From assembly GCA_015655095.1 (NCBI GenBank), contig JAATFR010000336.1, positions 1 through 13,846 of the forward strand: DNA of 13,846 nt, read 5' to 3'. The translations under genes were made by a program, and so were the position numbers. Within the stretch, counting starts at the first letter, position 1; the number at the start of each line of letters is the position of its first letter. Positions 1 to 6,463 of this stretch are shown here, one piece after another. The stretch is from Hyphomicrobiales bacterium (GTDB lineage Bacteria > Pseudomonadota > Alphaproteobacteria > Parvibaculales > Parvibaculaceae). The notes below the pieces were generated by a model, which saw nothing but the letters and a program-made list of their open reading frames with translations, did no database searches and was not told where the DNA came from.

Positions 1-191
1 CCGCGCCCGGCCATCAGCAGTTTGCGGCCAACCGAAGGCATCCGCTCATAGATTGTCACGCGCAGGCCATTTGCGTCAGACGAGGCGCTGAGACGGTCGG
101 CGGCGATCAGGCTCGCGGGGCCCGCGCCGATAAGGACGATATGTTTCAAGCGATGACGGCCGATCTGTTGCGAAGGGTATTCCCCTACCAT
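1..191 (-). CDS. HI0933/BaiN-family flavoprotein, N-terminal part (cut by window edge)
   Basis: Only the first 63 or so residues are in the window. They show a Rossmann FAD-binding start (HIVLIGAGPASLIAADRL, near residues 17-34) and then YERMPSVGRKLLMAGRG. That GRKLLMAGRG stretch is typical of the HI0933/YhiN/BaiN-like NAD(P)/FAD-dependent oxidoreductases, closest in my memory to the PP_4765-type subgroup. The chosen ATG at 191 overlaps the stop of the upstream PuuB-like gene by 7 bases (ATGGTAG), which suggests translational coupling. No strong Shine-Dalgarno sequence is visible, and a TTG 14 codons further in is an alternative start. Substrate unknown. It is the third gene of a minus-strand operon with the ABM-like and PuuB-like genes. 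Confidence 0.8.
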   Translation of the reverse strand, partial: MVGEYPSQQIGRHRLKHIVLIGAGPASLIAADRLSASSDANGLRVTIYERMPSVGRKLLMAGR

Positions 192-1480
192 GGCAAGCGG
201 TCGCGCATGGCATAAAACAGCATTCCTGCGACAAGGGCCGGATAGCGCAGCCACATCCCGCCTGGAAAATCGGGGATACGCACGTTCGCCATCCAGTCGA
301 AGCGTTCGGCATGGCCAGCAATAGCCTCCGCCATCAGCTTGCCGCCCAGTGTTGCCATATTGACGCCCTGCCCGGAGTAGCCCTGCGCATAATAGGCGTT
401 GTCGGCCAGCCGCCCGAAACTTGGCATCCGGGGCAGGGTAATGGCGAGCGCGCCACCCCAGGCATAATCGATGCGGGTGTTTTCGAGCTGGGGGAAAACC
501 CGCAGCATCGGCTTTCTGACGAAGGCGGCGATGTCTTCGGGAAATTTCGTGGAATAGTTTTCCCCGCCGCCGAACAGAAGGCGGCGGTCGGCGGAAAGCC
601 GGTAGTAATCGATGACGAATTTGGTATCGGCGACCGCCACATCATCGCGTATCAGCGCGCGGGCCTGCGCCTCGCCCAGCGGTTCGGTCGCGATGACGAA
701 ATTGTTGATCGGCATAATCTTGCTGGCGATGCGGGGTTCAAGCTTGCCCAGATAGGCGTTGCAGGCCAGCGCCACGAAGTTCGACGTCACAGTGCCATGG
801 GCCGTTTTTATGCTGATGCTGTCGCCATAATCTATGCCGAGCGCCCGTGTCCCTTCATAGATGCGCGCGCCCTTGCCGATTGCCGCGCGCGCGAGCCCGA
901 GCGCGAAATTGAGGGGATGGAGGTGAGCGCAGCCCATGTCGAGAGAACCGCCATGATAGCGGCTGGTGCCAACCATGCCGGCGATTTCCTCACGGGTCAC
1001 AAAGCTCAGGTTCTCGCAGCCATAATCCGACGTCAGATGATCCACCTCATGGCGGATGGAGGCGACGTCGCTTGCCTTCCAGGCGCCATGGAGAATGCCG
1101 GGTTTCAGGTCGCACTCGATCGCATGGGTGGCGATCAGGCCCTTGACCAGCGCGGCGGATTCAAGTCCCAGATTCCAGAGGCGGTGGGCCCAGTCCTGAC
1201 CCAGCATCGTTTCAAGCTCGCGCTGGCTGAGGCGCTGGGAACGATAGAGCTGGCCGCCGTTGCGGCCCGAGGCGCCAAATCCCACGGGCCCCGCTTCCAG
1301 CACGATCACCCGGTAGCCGCGCTCAGCAAGGTGATAGGCCGCCGAAAGGCCGGTATATCCCGCGCCGATGACACATACGTCGCATGTTTCGTCATGATCG
1401 AGCGCGGTCAGATGTGGCGCGCCACGGCTGGTCGCGGCGTAATAGGAGCGGGGATAGTCAGATATTGGTGCCGAGGTCAT
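185..1480 (-). CDS. FAD-dependent amine oxidase, PuuB/OrdL-like (DAO fold)
   Basis: 431 residues, close to the roughly 426 of gamma-glutamylputrescine oxidase PuuB. A dinucleotide-binding GAGYTG lies at about residues 39-44, the acidic strand end LEAG at 61-64, and the family signature GASGRNGGQ at 69-77. Mid-protein HLHPLNFALGLARAA and C-terminal YAQGYSGQGVN are also typical of the PuuB/OrdL branch of the DAO superfamily. Such enzymes oxidise secondary or primary amines or amino acids, passing electrons to O2 with release of H2O2 and ammonia or an aldehyde; the substrate here cannot be read from sequence. I chose the ATG at 1480 because GAAGG sits 7 bases upstream; a TTG at 1501 is possible but less likely. 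It begins 10 bp after the ABM-like gene's stop and overlaps the next flavoprotein gene. No puuA, puuC or puuD partner is visible, so it should not be named puuB. Confidence 0.88.
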   Translation of the reverse strand: MTSAPISDYPRSYYAATSRGAPHLTALDHDETCDVCVIGAGYTGLSAAYHLAERGYRVIVLEAGPVGFGASGRNGGQLYRSQRLSQRELETMLGQDWAHRLWNLGLESAALVKGLIATHAIECDLKPGILHGAWKASDVASIRHEVDHLTSDYGCENLSFVTREEIAGMVGTSRYHGGSLDMGCAHLHPLNFALGLARAAIGKGARIYEGTRALGIDYGDSISIKTAHGTVTSNFVALACNAYLGKLEPRIASKIMPINNFVIATEPLGEAQARALIRDDVAVADTKFVIDYYRLSADRRLLFGGGENYSTKFPEDIAAFVRKPMLRVFPQLENTRIDYAWGGALAITLPRMPSFGRLADNAYYAQGYSGQGVNMATLGGKLMAEAIAGHAERFDWMANVRIPDFPGGMWLRYPALVAGMLFYAMRDRLPW

Positions 1481-1490
1481 TAGTGTGCCT

Positions 1491-1778
1491 TCAGGAGGCA
1501 ATTTCGTAGCTGGTTTCGTCGTGCGCGTCGCTGAACACGTCGCTCAGGTCCATGCAGGCCTCCCACGGCGCCGAGGTGCGGGTGTTCTCCAGCGCGGCTT
1601 CGTCGGCCCATTGCGTGTAGAAGGCGACGGAACGGTCGTCTGTGCCTGCGAGTATCATCGCCTTTTCAAATCCGGGAGGGGGTGAACGGTCGAGTTCGCG
1701 CTCCTTGTAGCCGCGAAGCTGCGTACTGATCTGCTCGGGGTCGCTGGTGGCGAAACGGATAAGGTGGACGATGGTCAT
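1491..1778 (-). CDS. Small ABM-like dimeric alpha/beta-barrel protein
   Basis: 95 residues starting MTIVHLIRFA, with an alternating strand-helix pattern and a central FYTQWADEAALEN segment. This is the layout of the antibiotic-biosynthesis-monooxygenase (ABM)/dimeric alpha-beta barrel family, which includes monooxygenases, stress proteins and proteins of unknown role. The ATG at 1778 has AAGAGG a few bases upstream, so I prefer it to an in-frame upstream start near 1820 that would add 14 low-complexity residues. It is the first gene of a minus-strand operon, 10 bp before the PuuB-like oxidase, and divergent from the SDR. The family match is by pattern only; the enzymatic function is unknown and it may act as a partner of the oxidase. 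Confidence 0.72.
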   Translation of the reverse strand: MTIVHLIRFATSDPEQISTQLRGYKERELDRSPPPGFEKAMILAGTDDRSVAFYTQWADEAALENTRTSAPWEACMDLSDVFSDAHDETSYEIAS

Positions 1779-1823
1779 GGGGCCTCTTGTGCGGGCATGG
1801 CTTCCGGTTTGTGGCGGCAAAGG

Positions 1824-1843
1824 GATAGAGTGCTGCCTCTATC
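1824..1843. promoter_or_regulatory. Inverted repeat in divergent promoter gap, candidate operator
   Basis: GATAGAG-TGCTGC-CTCTATC is a perfect 7-bp-arm inverted repeat with a 6-bp spacer. It lies in the 95-bp gap between the minus-strand ABM-like start (1778) and the plus-strand SDR start (1874). Its place and symmetry fit a dimeric regulator that controls both transcripts. No regulator gene adjoins it, and I see no convincing -35/-10 pair, so the role is inferred from position. Confidence 0.42.
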
Positions 1844-1873
1844 GAGATTTAAACAAAAAAAGAGGGAAACACC

Positions 1874-2686
1874 ATGGCGGGCGAGCGCAGTGCGGGAAAA
1901 GGGCGGGTTGAGGGCAAGGTTGCGATCGTCACAGGCGCGGCCAAGGGCATTGGCGCGGCAAGTGCCCGCCTGTTGGCCCGTGAAGGGGCCAAACTGGTCC
2001 TGAGCGATCTGGACAGGACCGGTGGCGACGCTGTGGTTTCCGATATTCTGGCCGCGGGTGGCGATGCCATCTTCGTGTCCCATGATGTCACCGACGAGGC
2101 GCAATGGGAGCAGCTTGTCGCGGTCGCGCGCGAGCGGTTCGGCGGCCTCGATGTACTGGTCAACAATGCGGGTATTTCACCATCGGGCAAGCCCATCGAG
2201 GATCTGGGCCTCGATGAATGGCGGCGCACCCTTGCCGTCGATCTCGACAGCGTGTTCCTCGGCTGCAAGTACGCGATCCGCGCCATGAAGACAGGCGGCG
2301 GCTCGATCATCAACATATCATCGATCATGGGGCTGGTCGGCAGTTCCAACATGGCGGACTACAACGCCGCCAAGGGCGGTGTGCGTCTGCTTACCAAGGC
2401 GGCGGCGCTGGAGGTGGCGGCGCTCGGCTATCCGATCCGGGTCAATTCAGTGCATCCGGGCTATATCGATACGCCGATGGTGCGCACAGCCATCGACAGG
2501 GGCATCGAGGCAAATGGCGCGGGCAGCCAGAATGAGGCGATCACGCTCCTGACCATGCTGCATCCGATTGGGCGGCTGGGCGTGGCCGATGAAATCGGCA
2601 ATGCCGTCCTGTTCCTCGCCTCCGACGAATCGTCCTTCATGACCGGTTCGGAACTGGTGGTCGACGGCGGCTATACGGCCCGGTGA
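1874..2686 (+). CDS. Classical short-chain dehydrogenase/reductase (SDR)
   Basis: 270 residues, a little longer than the usual 250 because of about 14 extra N-terminal residues. The cofactor site TGAAKGIG is at 20-27; Asp45 after the second strand (VLSDLD) suggests NAD(H) preference. NNAG is at 97-100. The catalytic set is Ser150, Tyr163 and Lys167 (ISS...YNAAK), with Asn near 123 or earlier not assigned. The C-terminal GSELVVDGGYTAR is standard. The NISSIMGLVG and VHPGYIDTPMV segments resemble cyclopentanol/cyclohexanol dehydrogenases and 3(17)-beta-hydroxysteroid dehydrogenases, so oxidation of a cyclic or secondary alcohol is likely but unproven. AGAGGGA precedes the ATG at good spacing. 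It is divergent from the amine-oxidase operon and ends directly against the stop of the convergent copper chaperone. Confidence 0.92.
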   Translation: MAGERSAGKGRVEGKVAIVTGAAKGIGAASARLLAREGAKLVLSDLDRTGGDAVVSDILAAGGDAIFVSHDVTDEAQWEQLVAVARERFGGLDVLVNNAGISPSGKPIEDLGLDEWRRTLAVDLDSVFLGCKYAIRAMKTGGGSIINISSIMGLVGSSNMADYNAAKGGVRLLTKAAALEVAALGYPIRVNSVHPGYIDTPMVRTAIDRGIEANGAGSQNEAITLLTMLHPIGRLGVADEIGNAVLFLASDESSFMTGSELVVDGGYTAR

Positions 2687-3208
2687 TTATTGGTTGCCCA
2701 TGCCCGTCATGCCGGACATCGAGGGCGTGGCGGGTGGAGCGGGCGTCGCGGCGGCCCCGGGGTTTTTGACTTTCATGGTCGCGGCGATCCTGCCGGCTTT
2801 CTCGAACACGAATGTCACAGGAAAACTGTCGCTTTCCGTCAGCGGCTTTTTCAGCCCGATAAACATGATGTGGTTGCCGCCGGGGGCAAAGACGAGGCTG
2901 CCGTTGGCAGGCACCGGGGCATTCTCGATCCGGCGCATTTTCATCACCAGGCCGTTCATGGTCATGGTGTGAAGCTCGACCGTTTTCGACACATCGGCTT
3001 CAACGGCGAGCAGAACGTCCGCCGGGCCTTTGTTCTCCACGGTGAAATAGCCTGCGCCAACCTGAGAATTGCCGATCGAGGGGCGAGCCCACAGGGCTGT
3101 GATTGCGACCTTCGCGGGTTCTTCCGCCCTGCTGACGGTGGCGATAGCTGCACCTGCGGTGAGCAGAATGGTGAAGACCATCAGCCATTTCAGCATGCGT
3201 TTGGACAT
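2687..3208 (-). CDS. PCu(A)C periplasmic copper chaperone
   Basis: 173 residues. The first 28 form a signal peptide (basic MSKRMLK, hydrophobic VFTILLTAGAAIATV, probable cleavage after SRA). The mature part has the PCu(A)C Cu(I) site H-X10-M-X21-H-X-M as His80, Met91, His113 and Met115 (VELHTMT ... GNHIMF). The family delivers copper to the CuA or CuB centre of cytochrome c oxidase or acts in periplasmic copper handling. A methionine-rich tail (SMSGMTGMGNQ) after a Pro/Ala linker could give extra Cu(I) binding. I chose the ATG at 3208 because GAGG lies 7 bases upstream; in-frame upstream codons would only extend the signal peptide. No cox, sco or copper-resistance genes are in the window. Its stop abuts the SDR stop with no spacer. 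Confidence 0.92.
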   Translation of the reverse strand: MSKRMLKWLMVFTILLTAGAAIATVSRAEEPAKVAITALWARPSIGNSQVGAGYFTVENKGPADVLLAVEADVSKTVELHTMTMNGLVMKMRRIENAPVPANGSLVFAPGGNHIMFIGLKKPLTESDSFPVTFVFEKAGRIAATMKVKNPGAAATPAPPATPSMSGMTGMGNQ

Positions 3209-3326
3209 TATGTGCCTCATTTCATAGCAAGGACGGACTCTGACATGGTCTCGCCACGACAGCAACGGGTCCATCCGCCGCAGGACAGCCTGACGCAGAA
3301 GGGGACCGCAATGGGGTAAAGCCTAT

Positions 3327-3355
3327 TTGCATGCTGCTTTCCGAGAGATTAAAAG
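3327..3355 (+). promoter_or_regulatory. Weak sigma70-like promoter candidate for the DUF3126 gene
   Basis: TTGCAT (3327-3332), a 17-bp spacer and TAAAAG (3350-3355) lie about 60 bp before the proposed TTG start. The gap between the copper chaperone start and this gene (3209-3415) holds no other clear element. The hexamer match is only partial, so this is a low-confidence guess. Confidence 0.25.
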
Positions 3356-3415
3356 CACCATCATAATCCCCGTCTATTTTAGAGCCTGGGCATGCTGCCG
3401 GGCAGGAGACATGCC

Positions 3416-3634
3416 TTGAACCCGAACGAAATCAAGCTGCTGGAGCTTTATCTCCAGAAGAAATTCGCCCTGCCGGCGTTGAACGTGCGCAAACGTCCCC
3501 AGAAGAACGATTCCGTCGAGGTGAATATCGGTGATGAATTCATCGGCGTGATTTATCGCGATGATGATGAAGGCGAAGTTTCCTACGCCTTCCAGATGGC
3601 CATTCTTGAAATAGACCTCGACGAGATCAGCTGA
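3416..3634 (+). CDS. DUF3126 family protein, probable TTG start
   Basis: 72 residues from TTG. The sequence NPNEIKLLELYLQKKF, then IGDEFIGVIYRDDDEGEVSYAFQMAIL, matches the DUF3126 family, small soluble alphaproteobacterial proteins of unknown function. Family members usually begin Met-(K/N)-Pro-(D/N)-Glu-Ile, which places the start at the TTG at 3416. That TTG has AGGAG at 3404-3408, 7 bases upstream. An in-frame ATG at 3392 would add 8 residues (MLPGRRHA) and has no clear Shine-Dalgarno. An out-of-frame ATG-CCT-TGA at 3411 overlaps the start. The gene stops 2 bp before the stop of the convergent phosphatase gene. Confidence 0.85.
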   Translation: MNPNEIKLLELYLQKKFALPALNVRKRPQKNDSVEVNIGDEFIGVIYRDDDEGEVSYAFQMAILEIDLDEIS

Positions 3635-3636
3635 AC

Positions 3637-5634
3637 CTAGCCCCCTACTGCGCCGCCATCCTTGCGGCGGATCGCGAGGACAGAGGGGCGCGGCGGCATG
3701 TCCGGCTTGAAGTCCGGCCAGCGGGTTGCCGGGTCCTCGAAGGTGGATTTGCGCTCGAAGCCGCTGAATTCCTCGGTGCCGTCGGAAGCGGGGTGCTGCA
3801 CGGCAACGAAGAAGGTGGTGCCGTCCGGGGTGAAGCAGGGGCCGCACATTTCCGCCCCCACCGGCACGCGAAACAGCATATGCCCGGTGCCGCGTCCGGG
3901 GCCTTGCGTTTCAAGGCCCCAGATGCCATCCGCCGTGCCGGTGGTCCGGGCCCAGTCCTCCCCCTGATCGGTCGCGACCCAGAGACGCCCCTTGGCGTCG
4001 GCCGCCAGATTGTCGGGGCAGGCGAACCAGCCGTTTTCCGTGATGTTCTTGTTCCAGCTCGCGCCCGTGGCCGGGTTCTTCGGGTTGCCGCAGAGCACCA
4101 GCAGATCCCAGGTGAAATGGTCGCTGCCATGGTCGTCGAGGCCGGGCGTCAGCTCCATGATCTGGCCCCAGATATTGGCCGGGCGCGGATCGGGGCCGTT
4201 GAGATTTGCCTTCGTGCGCCTGGAATTGTTGGTGAGCGAGAAATAGACCTTTCTGGTCAGCGGGTTGGGTTGCACGTCCTCGGTCCGGTCGAGGGGCGTC
4301 GCGCCCAGAATGTCGGAGGCCCGGCGCGCCTCGATCAGGACGTCGGCCTGGCTGAGAAAGCCGTTGGTGGCGTCAAGCCCGTTCTGTCCATGGATGAGCG
4401 GCAGCCAGCGGCCCGAACCGTCTTCCTCGAAGCGTGCCACATAGAGCGTGCCATGATCCAGAAGCGTGCGGTTCGCCTCCCGGTTTTTCGTGTCGAACTT
4501 GTCCGCGGTTACGAACTTGTAGGCATATTCGAAGCGCTGGTCGTCGCCCATATAAAGCGCGAGGCGGCCATCGTTGGTGGGCGTGTTTTCGCAACCCTCA
4601 TGCTTGAAACGGCCAAGCGCGGTGCGTTTGACCGGCATCTGCGCCGGATCGAGCGGATCGATTTCGACGACCCAGCCGAAGCGGTTCGGCTCGTTGGGCT
4701 CCTGGCCGATATCGAAGCGAGGCACATAGCGATGCCAGGGATAGGGATGCTCCGCCGGGATGCCCATGCGCTGGTAGTTCTCGGCTTCCGAGGCGCTGTT
4801 GGCCTCGCCGTCGAAGTAGTAATTGATGTTTTCCTCGCAGGTGAGATAGGTGCCCCAGGGCGTGATGCCGCCCGCGCAATTGTTGAGCGTGCCGGTGACG
4901 GTGCGCGCTTCCGGGTCAGCGGAGGTGGCAAGCCTTGGATGCCCGGCGGCGGGCCCGCTGAGGCGGATGGGGGTCTCGAGCGTCGAGATGCGTCGGTTGA
5001 ACGGGCTGTCGGTCACCACTGACCAGTTGCCCTTGCCGTCGCGCTGCACCTCGACGATCGAGTTGCCGTGAGCGGCCATGCAGGTCTTCACCTGCGCCTC
5101 GCTCAGAGCCGCCGCCACATTATCGTCACCTGAAGGCAGGCCGGGAAACATCAGTTCGTCATTGGTGTATTCATGGTTGACGCAGAGCAGGCCGTGGTTG
5201 CTGGCTCCCGAGCCATAGGGCAGCGGCACGAAGCCGATATAGTCGTTGTTGTAGCCGAAACGGCCAAGCTGGCTCTGCGCGTCGAGGGCGTGGGGATCGA
5301 ATGCAGGCAGGCCCGGTTTGAGCGCGTCGCCCCAGCGGATCAGCACATCCGCGCTGTGGTCGGTCGCGACATGGTGGGTGGTGTCGACGCCATGGGCGAT
5401 TTCGGGAAAATTGAAGGTGAAGTTCGGCGCGTCGGGCTTCTGGTCGCATCCGGCAAGCCCGGTCAGACCTGTCCCCGCGCCCGCCATCAGGCCGAGCCCC
5501 GCTGCGCCTTTGAGCAGGCTGCGCCGGGCGATGCGGCGCTCCCAGAGGGTATTCAGCGACGGGCTCGCCGGACGCTCGATGGCATTGTCTTCCTGCTCTT
5601 CCCGGCGTTCACTCAAGGACTTGTACTTCGTCAT
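3637..5634 (-). CDS. phoX: PhoX-family (DUF839) phosphatase, Tat-exported, putative lipoprotein
   Basis: 665 residues, within the usual PhoX range. The N-terminus has a twin-arginine motif (ARRSLLKG, Arg37-Arg38), a weakly hydrophobic Ala/Gly-rich stretch, then LAGC with Cys63, a lipobox. It is therefore likely a Tat-translocated lipoprotein. PhoX family blocks are clear: NHEYTN (153-158), CAGGITPWGTYLTCEEN (253-269), ALGRFKHEG (339-347), YMGDDQRFEYAYKF (361-374) and CPDNLAADAKGRLWVATD (539-556). Characterised PhoX enzymes are Ca- and Fe-dependent monoesterases that release phosphate outside the cytoplasm. The ATG at 5634 keeps the full Tat signal, although its ribosome-binding site is weak. 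A Pho-box match about 137 bp upstream supports phosphate-starvation control. Other DUF839 members are uncharacterised, so the enzyme activity is inferred. Confidence 0.9.
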   Translation of the reverse strand: MTKYKSLSERREEQEDNAIERPASPSLNTLWERRIARRSLLKGAAGLGLMAGAGTGLTGLAGCDQKPDAPNFTFNFPEIAHGVDTTHHVATDHSADVLIRWGDALKPGLPAFDPHALDAQSQLGRFGYNNDYIGFVPLPYGSGASNHGLLCVNHEYTNDELMFPGLPSGDDNVAAALSEAQVKTCMAAHGNSIVEVQRDGKGNWSVVTDSPFNRRISTLETPIRLSGPAAGHPRLATSADPEARTVTGTLNNCAGGITPWGTYLTCEENINYYFDGEANSASEAENYQRMGIPAEHPYPWHRYVPRFDIGQEPNEPNRFGWVVEIDPLDPAQMPVKRTALGRFKHEGCENTPTNDGRLALYMGDDQRFEYAYKFVTADKFDTKNREANRTLLDHGTLYVARFEEDGSGRWLPLIHGQNGLDATNGFLSQADVLIEARRASDILGATPLDRTEDVQPNPLTRKVYFSLTNNSRRTKANLNGPDPRPANIWGQIMELTPGLDDHGSDHFTWDLLVLCGNPKNPATGASWNKNITENGWFACPDNLAADAKGRLWVATDQGEDWARTTGTADGIWGLETQGPGRGTGHMLFRVPVGAEMCGPCFTPDGTTFFVAVQHPASDGTEEFSGFERKSTFEDPATRWPDFKPDMPPRPSVLAIRRKDGGAVGG

Positions 5635-5754
5635 TGCAGGTATCCGTTAAACCTATTCAAAAACGCGTTATGCGCGATTCACACCTGCCGGAATGAGCAA
5701 AATCTGGTTTTGCCCCCATTGGCGCGGCCGGGAGAGAAACGGCGGATAAATGTC

Positions 5755-5760
5755 TTTTTA
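5755..5760 (-). promoter_or_regulatory. -10-like hexamer of the Pho promoter
   Basis: On the minus strand TAAAAA (5760 to 5755) lies exactly 10 bp downstream of the 18-bp Pho-box match. In Pho promoters the box replaces the -35 and ends about 10 bp before the -10. The hexamer matches TATAAT at 4 of 6 positions. It predicts a phoX 5' leader of roughly 110 bases. Confidence 0.4.
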
Positions 5761-5770
5761 ATGACCGGGT

Positions 5771-5788
5771 ATGACAGGTTGATGACGG
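5771..5788 (-). promoter_or_regulatory. Pho box (PhoB binding site) upstream of phoX
   Basis: Read on the minus strand the site is CCGTCATCAACCTGTCAT. Against the E. coli consensus CTGTCATAAATCTGTCAY it agrees at 15 of 18 positions, with the GTCAT cores 11 bp apart as needed for a PhoB dimer. A third GTCAT follows 10 bp further on (5765 to 5761), which could be a partial extra repeat. The orientation and place fit the PhoX-family gene starting at 5634. The consensus is from enterobacteria, and alphaproteobacterial boxes are similar, so this is a strong but untested prediction. Confidence 0.7.
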
Positions 5789-5885
5789 TACGGCCTGCGG
5801 GCTCGCGCGGGCGGACGGCCCGTGTCATTATCCCGGTCCGTTCACGGGGACTTTGACATCATCTGAATCTGAGCCGGAGAATCGT

Positions 5886-6416
5886 ATGGCTGTTTTTGCT
5901 TTGGGGAACGTCAGGCCCCTTCTGCCGCCGCAGGGCGAATACTGGATCGCGCCGAACGCCCAGGTGATGGGCAACGTCAAGCTGGAAAAGAACGCCAGCG
6001 TCTGGTTCAGCGCCGTGCTGCGTGGCGATAATGAACTGATCACCGTAGGCGAGAATTCCAATGTTCAGGATGGATCGGTCCTCCACACCGATATGGGAGC
6101 GCCGCTCACGATCGGCCGGAACGTCACCGTCGGCCATTTGGTGATGCTGCATGGCTGCACCATTGGCGATGGTACGCTGATCGGCATCGGCTCGGTCATT
6201 CTCAACCATACGAAGATCGGCAAGAACTGCATCATCGGCGCGAATACGCTGATCCCCGAGGGCAAGGATATCCCCGATAATTCGATGGTCATGGGTTCGC
6301 CCGGCAAGGTGGTGCGCCAGCTTGGCGAGGATACCGCCGCGATGCTCCAGATCTCGGCTGATCATTATGTCGAGAACTGGCAGCGCTATGCCCGCGATCT
6401 GAAGGCCGTGGACTGA
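5886..6416 (+). CDS. Gamma-class carbonic anhydrase family protein (YrdA/PaaY-like)
   Basis: 176 residues with repeated hexapeptide units (for example APNAQVMGNVKLEKNASVWF and IGIGSVILNHTKIGKNCIIGANT) that form a left-handed beta helix. The metal ligands of gamma carbonic anhydrases are present as His67 (LHTD), His84 and His89 (VGHLVMLHGC). The family is trimeric and cytoplasmic; members may hydrate CO2, hydrolyse thioesters (PaaY) or have no proven activity. I chose the ATG at 5886, with GGAGA ending 5 bases before it, over a TTG at 5853 that would add 11 residues. It stands divergent from phoX and 47 bp upstream of a crotonase gene, with an AT-rich spacer. The thioesterase role of PaaY would suit the CoA-linked neighbours, but that is speculation. 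Confidence 0.92.
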   Translation: MAVFALGNVRPLLPPQGEYWIAPNAQVMGNVKLEKNASVWFSAVLRGDNELITVGENSNVQDGSVLHTDMGAPLTIGRNVTVGHLVMLHGCTIGDGTLIGIGSVILNHTKIGKNCIIGANTLIPEGKDIPDNSMVMGSPGKVVRQLGEDTAAMLQISADHYVENWQRYARDLKAVD

Positions 6417-6463
6417 ACGAACAGTAAAATCAAAATAAAAACACGATAACAGGGAGCATGATG

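Noticed and set aside
311..1483. Long open frame of 390 codons on the plus strand, opposite the PuuB-like gene
   Set aside because: It has no recognisable domain and mirrors the codon pattern of the clearly real minus-strand flavoprotein. GC-rich DNA gives such antisense frames.
3793..5022. 409-codon plus-strand frame opposite phoX
   Set aside because: No family motif and it is antisense to a gene with clear PhoX blocks. Regarded as a shadow frame.
5697..5713. GCAAAA-TCTGG-TTTTGC hairpin in the phoX leader
   Set aside because: Only 6 bp with AT pairs and no consistent role; it could be chance, so it is not listed as a feature.
5853..5858. TTGACA as a -35 for the carbonic anhydrase-like gene
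   Set aside because: No -10 at proper spacing; the start codon follows too closely.
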